Positions 1 to 5,816 of a stretch of DNA of 6,472 nucleotides are shown piece after piece. The stretch comes from Spartobacteria bacterium (lineage in GTDB: Bacteria > Verrucomicrobiota > Verrucomicrobiia > Chthoniobacterales > UBA10450): contig JAJPJU010000337.1 of assembly GCA_021324035.1 (NCBI GenBank), positions 1-6,472 of the forward strand. The letters are read 5' to 3'. How positions within the stretch are numbered: position 1 is the first letter of the stretch; the number at the start of each line of letters is the position of its first letter. Both the position numbers and the translations under genes were made by a program. The notes under the pieces were generated by a model. The model was not told the DNA's origin. It saw only the letters and a program-made list of their open reading frames with translations, and did no database searches.

Positions 1-75
1 CCCTTTGGCAAGAAGGTGAACGATCTTCCGAACAAATTTTTTCAATCATTTAAGAAAATCTTCGGCGGAAAGTAG
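1..75 (+). CDS. 3' end of an upstream gene, product unknown (partial)
   Basis: Frame 1 is open from the window edge to a TAG at 73-75. It encodes 24 residues, ending in a lysine- and phenylalanine-rich tail (FFQSFKKIFGGK). The short gap of 9 bases to the next start on the same strand suggests that it is the end of a real gene co-transcribed with the phzF-like gene. Too little is visible to name a family. The tail is basic and amphipathic, which could suit a membrane-proximal or nucleic-acid-binding C-terminus, but that is only an impression. It remains possible that this is chance open sequence. Confidence 0.5.
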   Translation, partial: PFGKKVNDLPNKFFQSFKKIFGGK

Positions 76-84
76 CGGACGCAC

Positions 85-1002
85 ATGGCTCGAGATTACG
101 AATTTGTTCAGGTGGATGTGTTTACCCGGACATCGTTGGCCGGAAATCCACTGGCAGTGTTTGGCGAGGCGCGCGGATTGAGTGATGAAGAAATGCAATC
201 ACTAGCGCGCGAGATGAATTTGTCAGAAACAACTTTCATTCTTCCGCGCGAACCGGAGGTCGAAACGAAGGAAGGAATAAGAGTTCGCATCTTCACGATC
301 TCAGAAGAATTGCCCTTCGCCGGGCATCCAACTCTCGGTACGGCGCTTTATCTCTATGCATCGCGCGGGCATTCCGAACAGATCGTGCTCGATTTGAATG
401 TCGGAAAAGTACCGGTGCGGTTCACGCCGGATTCAGCCAATGGAAAGTCGAATCGGGTGGACGGGAAAATTTTTGGCGAAATGCGTCAGCGCGATCCGGA
501 GTTCGGGCGCAGTTTCTCTCGTGATGACGTTGCGCGAGCGATCGGTATCGACCCGAATGAGATTTCTTCGGAGTGGCCTTGCCAGGTCGTTTCAACCGGG
601 TTGCCGTTCGCGATCGTTCCAATTCGCGACCTGGAAGCGCTGACGAGGCTCAATCCGGATCTCAATCGCGCGACCCAATTTCTCGAAGGAACCGGCGCTC
701 GGTTCTTCTATTTCATGTGCCGCGAAGCGGCCGGAAAGATGCGGGCGCGCATGTTCTTTTACGGCGGAGAAGATCCGGCCACGGGATCCGCCGCCGGTTG
801 CGCGGCAGCCTGGATGGCGAACCACGGGGTGGCGAAATCGGATGAGCGGATGATTATTTGGCAAGGCGTGGAAGCGGGCCGGCCGAGCGAAATTTTCGTT
901 CGCGCGAATCGCAACGGCGATCGTGTTACCAACGTGCGCGTCGGCGGCTATGCGGCCGAGATCTTGCGCGGAACCGTTACACTCATCTGCCATCGAATAT
1001 GA
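85..1002 (+). CDS. PhzF family phenazine biosynthesis-like isomerase/epimerase
   Basis: A 305-residue cytoplasmic protein of the PhzF/YddE family, which shares the two-lobed diaminopimelate-epimerase fold; family members catalyse isomerisation by general acid-base chemistry. All family landmarks are visible: the N-terminal strand with VDVFT and GNPLAVF (residues 10-26), NLSETTF with the expected catalytic Glu48, PFAGHPTLGTA (78-87) with the conserved His81, VSTGLPFAIVP (169-179), and the C-lobe signature EDPATGSAAG (229-238) with Asp230 and Ser235. Asp230 and Ser235 keep the five-residue spacing of the catalytic Asp208/Ser213 of Pseudomonas PhzF. The length is normal and the gene looks intact. 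No phenazine genes are visible beside it, so the substrate is unknown; most bacterial homologues are not phenazine enzymes. The ATG at 85 fits the family N-terminus. Only a weak purine stretch (about 64-72) precedes it, and the gene probably shares a transcript with the gene ending at 75. Confidence 0.93.
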   Translation: MARDYEFVQVDVFTRTSLAGNPLAVFGEARGLSDEEMQSLAREMNLSETTFILPREPEVETKEGIRVRIFTISEELPFAGHPTLGTALYLYASRGHSEQIVLDLNVGKVPVRFTPDSANGKSNRVDGKIFGEMRQRDPEFGRSFSRDDVARAIGIDPNEISSEWPCQVVSTGLPFAIVPIRDLEALTRLNPDLNRATQFLEGTGARFFYFMCREAAGKMRARMFFYGGEDPATGSAAGCAAAWMANHGVAKSDERMIIWQGVEAGRPSEIFVRANRNGDRVTNVRVGGYAAEILRGTVTLICHRI

Positions 1003-1063
1003 ATCGCGGCGCAATGCATGAGCAGTCGTAGTCGAGGGCCGCGTCCGGCTTAGCTCAATGCTA

Positions 1064-1077
1064 CGGCGTTCGCGCCG
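1064..1077. other. Short GC-rich hairpin between phzF-like gene and tRNA-Gly
   Basis: CGGCG and CGCCG form a perfect 5-bp stem around a 4-base loop (TTCG on the + strand). It lies in the 84-base gap between the convergent phzF-like gene and tRNA-Gly, so it could help end either transcript. Neither strand has a T run directly after the stem, so it is not a canonical intrinsic terminator. Nothing else recognisable lies in this gap. Confidence 0.3.
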
Positions 1078-1086
1078 CGAGAGAAA

Positions 1087-1157
1087 AGCGGGTGAAGGGA
1101 ATCGAACCCTCGTGTGCAGCTTGGGAAGCTGCCATTCTACCATTGAATTACACCCGC
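1087..1157 (-). tRNA. tRNA-Gly, anticodon CCC
   Basis: The reverse complement folds as a complete cloverleaf of 71 nt without CCA. The acceptor stem pairs GCGGGTG with CACCCGC. The D stem pairs ATTC with GAAT around a loop containing GG. The anticodon stem GCAGC/GCTGC encloses the loop TTCCCAA, giving anticodon CCC, which reads GGG (Gly). A 5-base variable region follows, then a T stem GAGGG/CCCTT (with one G-T pair) around TTCGATT. The discriminator base is T, as expected for bacterial tRNA-Gly, and no CCA is encoded. Bases TTTTCTC follow directly downstream on the - strand. It lies in the same direction as the pseudopilin gene, 66 bases beyond that gene's stop. Confidence 0.97.
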
Positions 1158-1167
1158 AATAAAGGCA

Positions 1168-1195
1168 GTGAATAGTGACGAGTGATGAGTGAAAA
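1168..1195 (+). repeat. Tandem heptamer repeat GTGANNN, four units (left array)
   Basis: Four consecutive 7-base units start at 1168, 1175, 1182 and 1189: GTGAATA, GTGACGA, GTGATGA, GTGAAAA. A degenerate fifth unit, GTCAAAG, follows. The array lies between tRNA-Gly and the 3' end of the pseudopilin gene. A related four-unit array in opposite orientation sits upstream of the pseudopilin (1865-1892). Both arrays begin CAGTGA in their own orientation. Confidence 0.75.
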
Positions 1196-1200
1196 GTCAA

Positions 1201-1216
1201 AGACCTGCGCAGGCCT
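1201..1216 (-). terminator. Imperfect palindrome downstream of the pseudopilin, weak terminator candidate
   Basis: CCTGCGCAGG (1204-1213) is a perfect 10-base palindrome, extended by AG/CT after one mismatch on each side. On the - strand it lies 7 bases after the pseudopilin stop and is followed by TTGACTTTTC, which is modestly T-rich. The loop would take up the GCGC core, leaving a short stem, so termination here is only a possibility. Confidence 0.25.
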
Positions 1217-1223
1217 CGCGTTT

Positions 1224-1844
1224 TCACTGCCACGAAATCACGTCGCCAGAGCCCGTGTAGGAATTCGCGTTTCCCGGCTCAACGCCGCCGCCGCCGAGGA
1301 CACCGTTCTTTCCCAACGACCAAGCAATGACGCCCTGACGCAGATCATAACTTGAATTCGGATCACCACCCGCACTGCCGTCCGTGTACGGGTTATTGAC
1401 TACATTATCATAATTGGCGTCGAGGCGAACTGCATACACCGAACTCCAAGGATCATGGAATTGGCCATCGCTTCCAATTTTTCCTTTTGGGCTTGCCTGA
1501 CTCCCATCCTCGGGCGGCGAAATGAAGACAATCAGTCGTGTATTTAGCGTCCCACTTTTGGCGCGAAGTTCATCGAATAGGGCTTTGCTAGAGGTTGATC
1601 CGTCGCCATAGGTTGCGTCCGCGCCACTCACGGTGGTCGGATACCTTCCATACTCAGTATAAAACGCGTTCACCGCAGTTACGATCTGGGTGAGATCGTT
1701 TTTGCCCTGCACTTTTTTTGCGCGCTCGAGAACGGATTGAACCGCGGGAAACAACAAACCCGCCAAAACCACGATGATTGCGATCACGACGAGCAATTCG
1801 AGCAGTGTAAAGCCGTGGCGATTGCGATCTTGCACGTGTGCCAT
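1224..1844 (-). CDS. GspG-like type II secretion/prepilin-type pseudopilin
   Basis: A 206-residue protein with a class III signal sequence: a short positively charged leader (MAHVQDRNRHG) cut by prepilin peptidase after Gly11, then FTLLELLVV with Phe at +1 and Glu at +5, and a hydrophobic helix to about residue 35 that anchors it in the inner membrane and packs in the pseudopilus. The globular part has the GspG-like pattern: an AVNAFYTEYGRYPT segment after the helix, a DPW motif near the middle, then YDLRQGVIAWSLGKNG, a glycine-rich loop and a final D-x-x-SW, resembling the calcium-binding C-terminal loop of major pseudopilins. The ATG at 1844 is chosen over an in-frame GTG at 1871 because it gives a normal 11-residue leader and because that GTG lies inside a tandem repeat. 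No other secretion genes are visible, so it is an orphan here. Pilin, pseudopilin and DNA-uptake roles cannot be separated by sequence alone. Confidence 0.9.
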   Translation of the reverse strand: MAHVQDRNRHGFTLLELLVVIAIIVVLAGLLFPAVQSVLERAKKVQGKNDLTQIVTAVNAFYTEYGRYPTTVSGADATYGDGSTSSKALFDELRAKSGTLNTRLIVFISPPEDGSQASPKGKIGSDGQFHDPWSSVYAVRLDANYDNVVNNPYTDGSAGGDPNSSYDLRQGVIAWSLGKNGVLGGGGVEPGNANSYTGSGDVISWQ

Positions 1845-1864
1845 TGAATCATGGCGTCGCCCAC

Positions 1865-1892
1865 TTGTCACTGGTCACATGTCACTCGTCAC
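1865..1892 (-). repeat. Tandem heptamer repeat GTGACNN, four units (right array)
   Basis: On the - strand four perfect-period 7-base units read GTGACGA, GTGACAT, GTGACCA, GTGACAA. They lie in the 56-base gap between the DUF2851 stop and the pseudopilin start. Aligned unit by unit with the array at 1168-1195 (which is on the + strand), 21 of 28 bases agree, so the pseudopilin gene is bracketed by inverted copies of one repeat type. Confidence 0.75.
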
Positions 1893-1900
1893 TGTTTTTC

Positions 1901-3037
1901 TCACCACTTTTTCATTTGCTCGGGAAATGGGCACTGCGCGCAATCCGAATCATCCTGCAAACAAAAATCTTCATAGATCTGCAAAAGGGCCTGCTGATGC
2001 GCGATCGTGCGGATGAAATTGCGGCGGCGCGGATCATCGCCAAATAAACGCGTGGCGGCGACCTCGACGCGGCGATTGGTCAGACGAGCTGGTAATTTCG
2101 CGTAGTCCGGCCAGACGTCGTGATCTTCGGTGCGCCAAAATGGAAAAATCACATTCGCGAGAATTTCCGCGGCGCGAGATTGACCAATCAGCGCCATCGG
2201 CTCTTTGGATGGAACTGCGGCGAAGGTATAGCGCAGTTCCCAAAATGGATGATGAAGGGTTTCGAGGAAATTTTCGACGGTCTTGGGTGATCGCTTGTTC
2301 AGGGACCGCCGTAATCCTGGCCATTCCCGGGCAATGATTGCCAAGGCAGCAAGCCGGCGGTGAGGATGATTGGCCGGACGCGTTGAGGTAAGTTTCCAAA
2401 TCTTCGCCGGCACGATCAATCGTTGCATTTCATCGCGATGCGGCCACCAACGGTCCCAGAGTTCGCGCACATAATTACGGACGCGCTTTTTATAAACGGC
2501 GAGGTCGGGAGCTTCCAGAAATCCGGCAAGCCCAAACAGAATCGCTTCGGCGTCGTCCAGACTGTCTCGCAGCGATTTCAACGGCGCGCGCTGCGCAATT
2601 AATGTGAACGGCAATTTGTTTTCCTTGTAACCAAGTGCGGCGGCGATTTCCTGAAAAAGCGCCGCATCGCGTCCGTGGTTTTCGATTTTGGCTCGAATTC
2701 GCGCGGCTTTCTTTTCCAATCGAAATCGCGCGGCCGCCTCGAGCACGCTTCGAATCCGTTCTTCCGGCAAATCCTTGAGTGGCGCCTGACAGCGCCCGGG
2801 CCGGGCGAGCGGAATGTTAGCGCTGAACGCTTCCGGCAAAATGGCCGGGTCGATGCGGATTTGCGGCACGTTGCGGTGCGACTTTGTCCGGGTGAAAAAT
2901 TCGCGCTCGCTCTTGTCGACGAACACGTGAAGCACCGTTTCTTCGAACGCTGGATTAGTGGCGTGCCCGTGTAAGTCCCAGTTTCGATCGACCAGATCGA
3001 TTTCGATGCTGCCGCGAATTGGCTGACCACCGTTCAC
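1901..3037 (-). CDS. Remaining open part of the DUF2851 gene (possible 378-aa truncated product)
   Basis: After the premature stop, the first possible start in frame is a GTG at 3037, corresponding to codon 80 of the full gene. A product from it would lack the N-terminal 79 residues, including the GPDF motif. It would keep the GSIEIDLVDRNWDLHGH segment, the long helical middle, the FGDDPRRRNFIRT region and the C-terminal cysteine cluster YEDFCLQDDSDCAQCPFP (C-x6-C-x2-C, residues 438-448 in full-length numbering), which could bind a metal or iron-sulfur cluster. There is no ribosome binding site before this GTG; 'ISVNGG' reads as internal sequence of the family rather than a true N-terminus. 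Translation here is therefore doubtful even though the frame is intact. Confidence 0.45.
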   Translation of the reverse strand: MNGGQPIRGSIEIDLVDRNWDLHGHATNPAFEETVLHVFVDKSEREFFTRTKSHRNVPQIRIDPAILPEAFSANIPLARPGRCQAPLKDLPEERIRSVLEAAARFRLEKKAARIRAKIENHGRDAALFQEIAAALGYKENKLPFTLIAQRAPLKSLRDSLDDAEAILFGLAGFLEAPDLAVYKKRVRNYVRELWDRWWPHRDEMQRLIVPAKIWKLTSTRPANHPHRRLAALAIIAREWPGLRRSLNKRSPKTVENFLETLHHPFWELRYTFAAVPSKEPMALIGQSRAAEILANVIFPFWRTEDHDVWPDYAKLPARLTNRRVEVAATRLFGDDPRRRNFIRTIAHQQALLQIYEDFCLQDDSDCAQCPFPEQMKKW

Positions 3038-3274
3038 GCTGATGGCTGCGTCTGAGAAATCCGGGCCTGCTTCCCGATTCCAGGTGCCGAATTAAACGAT
3101 CTCAATCTGGTTTCCTCGCGTGGAAACGAACCTGCGGCCGAACTCGCCGGCAAACCATCGCGCCTGAAGTTCGAGCTCGTTAGGTATTCGAAGCGGCAGA
3201 AAAAGCGCGCGATCACGGACTCGGGTCGAGCCCAGAATCTGAGCGTAACGTCGTTCTGCCGGGGGAACTGTCAT
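1901..3274 (-). pseudogene. DUF2851 family gene interrupted by an in-frame TAA at codon 61
   Basis: The frame starting at the ATG at 3274 encodes 457 sense codons of a DUF2851 protein, a conserved family of unknown function, but codon 61 (3094-3092) is TAA. Both sides of the stop are recognisably one protein in one frame. Before it come ELQARWFAGEF (residues 35-45) and STRGNQIEIV (51-60). After it come FGTWNREAGPDF (62-73), with the family's WN-x-x-GPDF motif, then GSIEIDLVDRNWDLHGHA and the LHVF strand. No frameshift is needed; one base change would restore Gln, Lys or Glu (CAA, AAA or GAA). The gene follows DUF4126 with a 64-base gap on the same strand. That gap holds a weak promoter-like pair, TTGCCA (3317-3312) and GATACT (3293-3288), with an 18-base spacer. 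The downstream frame remains long and open, so the lesion looks recent, or it is a sequencing error. Confidence 0.8.
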
Positions 3275-3338
3275 GACGACAGCGCGCAGTATCTGCGAAA
3301 CCCGGACGTTTTGGCAACTTTGTTTGGAAATCCCGAAA

Positions 3339-4391
3339 CTATCGCGTCCCGGCTGGTTCGAGCGTCGATTCGACACTCGCCGGACGACGATGGCCAACGC
3401 GATCGCGGAGATCCTCAACGATCTGTTCGACTTCGTCCGCGCTGGGTCGCGGAAAAAGAAACAAGTACGGACTGCTTTTGCCCGAAATAGGCGCGATGAT
3501 AAGATTTTCGGAAAGGAATTGGGGCTGGCGAGCCACGGACATTCCTTCAAGGTCAATTGCTTTGATCACGGGACGCCGGCCTTTGCGCGCGACAAAAAGA
3601 AGCTTCTGCGGCTCTTCCTGCATGGCGACGAGCGCGCCGAAAAGGTTTGCCGCAATTTTTCCGCCGCGTCCGCTCAAACAAGGCGCTGCCCAGGCGGTAG
3701 TTCCACTCAAAACGTCTTGTTTGCTGAAAACTTCGGCAAGTTCGCGAGGCAAAACAATTGGCAACTTAGCGGGCGCGCTAAAATAGGCGGGGCCATTCAA
3801 CTTTTTCCACGCCAGCCAAATCTTCGCCTTCATCGCGCGCAGAATTCTTGGCGCGAAATAAAAGAACGCCGCCATGGCAACGGCGAAGATCGATAACGCG
3901 ACGATCGGGTTGTGGTAAATCAACGCCAGTCCCCCGACCACGGCTACATCTTCGCCGACACTAAGAGCGATATTCGAAAATGGTTCGGGTGACGCGTTGG
4001 CGGTCAATCGCGTCGCCGACTTTGCGGTGTGACTGGCGAGACTGGTGCCGCCGGCCAGCAATCCGACAATCACGCCGAAAACCGGATCGGGATGGCCGAG
4101 CACTTGAATGGCAAGGAAAGCGCCGCCGATGGGTCGAATCACGGTGTGGACCGCGTCCCAGATCGAATCGACCCAGGGGATTTTGTCCGCGAAAAATTCG
4201 AGCACATAGAAAGCGCCCGCGAGGGCGATGATCCAGGGATTGGCCAGGATTTCGAGCGATTGGTATTGAGGGGCGAGGGTGATCCAGTGAAAATGAATCG
4301 CCAGACCGGTAGCGAAGACGGTCAGATACAAGTTGATCCCGGCGAGCGCAGCCAGGCCGAGCGCGACAGCCAGAAGATTCAGTTGTTCCAT
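3339..4391 (-). CDS. DUF4126 domain-containing inner-membrane protein with C-terminal soluble domain
   Basis: A 350-residue protein. Residues 1 to about 190 match the DUF4126 family of uncharacterised membrane proteins. Hydrophobic segments lie near 6-33, 52-68, 87-98, 103-120 and 144-182, with the characteristic DKIPWVDSIWDAVHTVIRP stretch (69-87) and the glycine-rich GLLAGGTSLASHTAK (110-124). A basic juxtamembrane stretch follows (RILRAMKAKIWLAWKK, 182-197). The remaining 150 residues are soluble and strand-rich, with LLFVARKGRRPVIKAIDL (264-281), YLFLFPRP (309-316) and a closing acidic helix (ADEVEQIVEDL, 318-328). Strands followed by a final helix recall a PH-like fold, but that is a guess. 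No function is established for the family. It starts from a promoter divergent to serS and is the first gene before the damaged DUF2851 gene. Confidence 0.85.
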   Translation of the reverse strand: MEQLNLLAVALGLAALAGINLYLTVFATGLAIHFHWITLAPQYQSLEILANPWIIALAGAFYVLEFFADKIPWVDSIWDAVHTVIRPIGGAFLAIQVLGHPDPVFGVIVGLLAGGTSLASHTAKSATRLTANASPEPFSNIALSVGEDVAVVGGLALIYHNPIVALSIFAVAMAAFFYFAPRILRAMKAKIWLAWKKLNGPAYFSAPAKLPIVLPRELAEVFSKQDVLSGTTAWAAPCLSGRGGKIAANLFGALVAMQEEPQKLLFVARKGRRPVIKAIDLEGMSVARQPQFLSENLIIAPISGKSSPYLFLFPRPSADEVEQIVEDLRDRVGHRRPASVESTLEPAGTR

Positions 4392-4426
4392 AAGGCTAAA
4401 TATATGACGGAGTTAGGATTTCCCAA
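4391..4426 (-). promoter_or_regulatory. Predicted promoter of the DUF4126 gene, giving a leaderless mRNA
   Basis: On the - strand TTGGGA (4426-4421) and TATATT (4404-4399) match the sigma70 -35 and -10 boxes at 4 and 5 of 6 positions, with a 16-base spacer. Seven bases separate the -10 box from the ATG at 4391, so transcription would begin at or next to the start codon. No Shine-Dalgarno sequence lies in between. This is a visual prediction only. Confidence 0.4.
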
Positions 4427-4443
4427 CTTAGACAGGGCAGCTC

Positions 4444-4476
4444 TTTTAACGTTGTAACATTTGTAACGCTTTTAAC
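4444..4476 (+). repeat. Four-unit TTKTAAC direct repeat upstream of serS
   Basis: TTTTAAC (4444), TTGTAAC (4452), TTGTAAC (4461) and TTTTAAC (4470) recur at spacings of 8, 9 and 9 bases in the intergenic region between the divergent DUF4126 and serS genes. The third copy contains the predicted -35 box of serS. The regular spacing could reflect binding sites for a regulator or a genome-wide tandem repeat family; the sequence alone cannot decide. Confidence 0.55.
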
Positions 4477-4495
4477 TTCGCTCATAATCTGCCCA
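4461..4495 (+). promoter_or_regulatory. Predicted serS promoter, giving a leaderless mRNA
   Basis: TTGTAA (4461-4466) and CATAAT (4483-4488) match the sigma70 boxes at 4 and 5 of 6 positions with a 16-base spacer. The ATG of serS begins 7 bases after the -10 box, at the expected transcription start. The bases between them (CTGCCC) contain no Shine-Dalgarno motif. No T-box leader or other riboswitch is possible in so short a leader. Confidence 0.45.
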
Positions 4496-5769
4496 TGCTC
4501 GACATTCGTTTAATTCGCGAAAAGCCCGACTTCGTGCGCGAACGCATCGCCACCCGCGGCGGTGACGATGCCGGCAAAATCGACGAATTGCTCAAAGTCG
4601 ATGGCGAGCGCCGGAAGGTTGAGACCGAACTGCAACAATTGCAGGCCGATCGCAACCGGTTGAGCAAAGAGATCGGTGCAAAGAAATCCCGCAAAGAAGC
4701 TACCGACGATCTGGAAAAACAGGTGCGCAAGATTGGCGAGCAAGCCGCCGGGTTGGACGAGCGCGCCGCAAAATTGGACAACGATCAACGGAATCTCCTC
4801 CTGGAAATTCCAAATCTACCGCACGCGACCGTTCCAGTTGGAAAAGACGCGACTGCAAACAAGGTGGTGCGCGAGTGGGGGAGCAAACCGCAATTTTCCG
4901 GGAAGCCGGCCGATCATGTCGCCCTCGGCGAGAAACTGAAAATTCTCGATCTGGAACGGGCGACCAAATTGAGCGGAAGCGGATTTATTTGTTTCACCGG
5001 CGCCGGCGCCAGGCTCGAGCGGGCGTTGATCAATTTCATGATCGACCTCCACACGCGCGATCATGGCTACACCGAGGTCAGTCCGCCGTTTTTAGTCCGA
5101 CGCGATTGCATGGTCGGCACAAGCCAACTGCCGAAGTTCGAAGAAGACATGTACAAAATCGAGGCCGAGGAATTGTTTCTGGCGCCGACCGCCGAGGTTC
5201 CGGTAACAAATCTTCATCGCGAAGAGATTCTCGCGGTTAACGATCTTCCGAAAAAATTTGTCGCATACACTCCATGTTTCCGGCGTGAGGCCGGATCAGC
5301 CGGACGCGAAACGCGTGGCATCATTCGGGTTCATCAGTTCGACAAGGTCGAGATGGTGAAAGTTACAACCGCCGGAAAATCCTACGAAGAGCTCGAATCG
5401 CTGGTCGCGGATGCCGAGAAAGTTCTTCAACTTCTCGGGCTGCATTATCGAGTGATCGAGCTTTGCACCGGAGATCTTGGATTTGGTTCGGCGAAGACCT
5501 ACGACATTGAAGTGTGGTCGCCGGGCCAAAACGCCTACCTCGAAGTGTCGAGCTGCTCGAACTTTGAGGATTATCAGGCGCGCCGGATGAATCTTCGCTA
5601 CAAGGACGCCGACGCGAAGAATAAGTTCGCACATACTTTGAATGGTTCCGGTCTGGCTTTGCCGAGACTGTTTGCCGCTTTGGTTGAAACGTTTCAGCAA
5701 TCAGACGGCTCGATCCGGATTCCCGAGAAGCTACAGCCTTATTTCGGTGCGGATAAGATCACTCACTAA
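4495..5769 (+). CDS. serS: Seryl-tRNA synthetase (class II aminoacyl-tRNA synthetase)
   Basis: This enzyme charges tRNA-Ser, and tRNA-Sec where present, with serine using ATP, in the cytoplasm as a homodimer. Its 424 residues are the normal bacterial length. MLDIRLIREKPDFVRE is the classic N-terminus and fixes the start. A long charged coiled-coil arm (about 27-103), which grips the tRNA long variable arm, is followed by the linker LLLEIPNLPH. Motif 1 covers about 175-200 (ends EVSPPFL). The serine/ATP site has the TAE loop (232-234). Motif 2 is FRREAGSAGRETRG (262-275), continuing to HQFDKVE. Motif 3 is GSGLALPRL (384-392), with its ATP-binding arginine. SSCSNFEDYQARR (352-364) is also typical. 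All key residues are present and the gene looks intact. It is monocistronic from its context: a divergent gene upstream and a convergent gene downstream. Confidence 0.98.
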   Translation: MLDIRLIREKPDFVRERIATRGGDDAGKIDELLKVDGERRKVETELQQLQADRNRLSKEIGAKKSRKEATDDLEKQVRKIGEQAAGLDERAAKLDNDQRNLLLEIPNLPHATVPVGKDATANKVVREWGSKPQFSGKPADHVALGEKLKILDLERATKLSGSGFICFTGAGARLERALINFMIDLHTRDHGYTEVSPPFLVRRDCMVGTSQLPKFEEDMYKIEAEELFLAPTAEVPVTNLHREEILAVNDLPKKFVAYTPCFRREAGSAGRETRGIIRVHQFDKVEMVKVTTAGKSYEELESLVADAEKVLQLLGLHYRVIELCTGDLGFGSAKTYDIEVWSPGQNAYLEVSSCSNFEDYQARRMNLRYKDADAKNKFAHTLNGSGLALPRLFAALVETFQQSDGSIRIPEKLQPYFGADKITH

Positions 5770-5772
5770 TCC

Positions 5773-5789
5773 ACACGAATTAACACGAA
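5773..5789 (+). repeat. Two-copy ACACGAA direct repeat after serS
   Basis: ACACGAA occurs at 5773-5779 and 5783-5789, ten bases apart and separated by TTA, in the 47-base gap between the convergent serS and DUF72 genes. Such decamer-spaced units could be the remnant of a longer intergenic repeat, but two copies are thin evidence. I see no strong hairpin with a T run in this gap. Confidence 0.3.
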
Positions 5790-5816
5790 GGGTTGTCTGA
5801 ATTTGGCTCGACGCGG

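Noticed and set aside
85..1002. Phenazine biosynthesis locus.
   Set aside because: Only a PhzF-family protein is present, and none of the other phz genes is visible; family membership alone does not imply phenazine production.
1046..1068. A tRNA-like D-arm word (TTAGCTCAATG) on the + strand next to tRNA-Gly, as if a second or relic tRNA.
   Set aside because: No acceptor, anticodon or T arm follows in a compatible arrangement; the only structure nearby is the short hairpin at 1064-1077.
1087..1157. tRNA-Gly as an integration site for a mobile element.
   Set aside because: I found no second copy of the tRNA 3' end in the window and no integrase or transposase gene.
592..1233. A 213-residue open frame on the - strand across the phzF-like gene and tRNA-Gly.
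   Set aside because: It runs antisense through a well supported gene and through the tRNA, and its translation has no recognisable family features; it is a shadow frame.
1844..1871. GTG at 1871 as the pseudopilin start (215 residues).
   Set aside because: It lies within the heptamer repeat array and would give an unusually long 20-residue leader; the ATG at 1844 gives a standard prepilin leader.
3273..3896. A 207-residue + strand open frame opposite DUF4126.
   Set aside because: It is antisense to a membrane protein with clear family features, is rich in Arg and Ser as expected of an out-of-frame reading, and has no domain signature.
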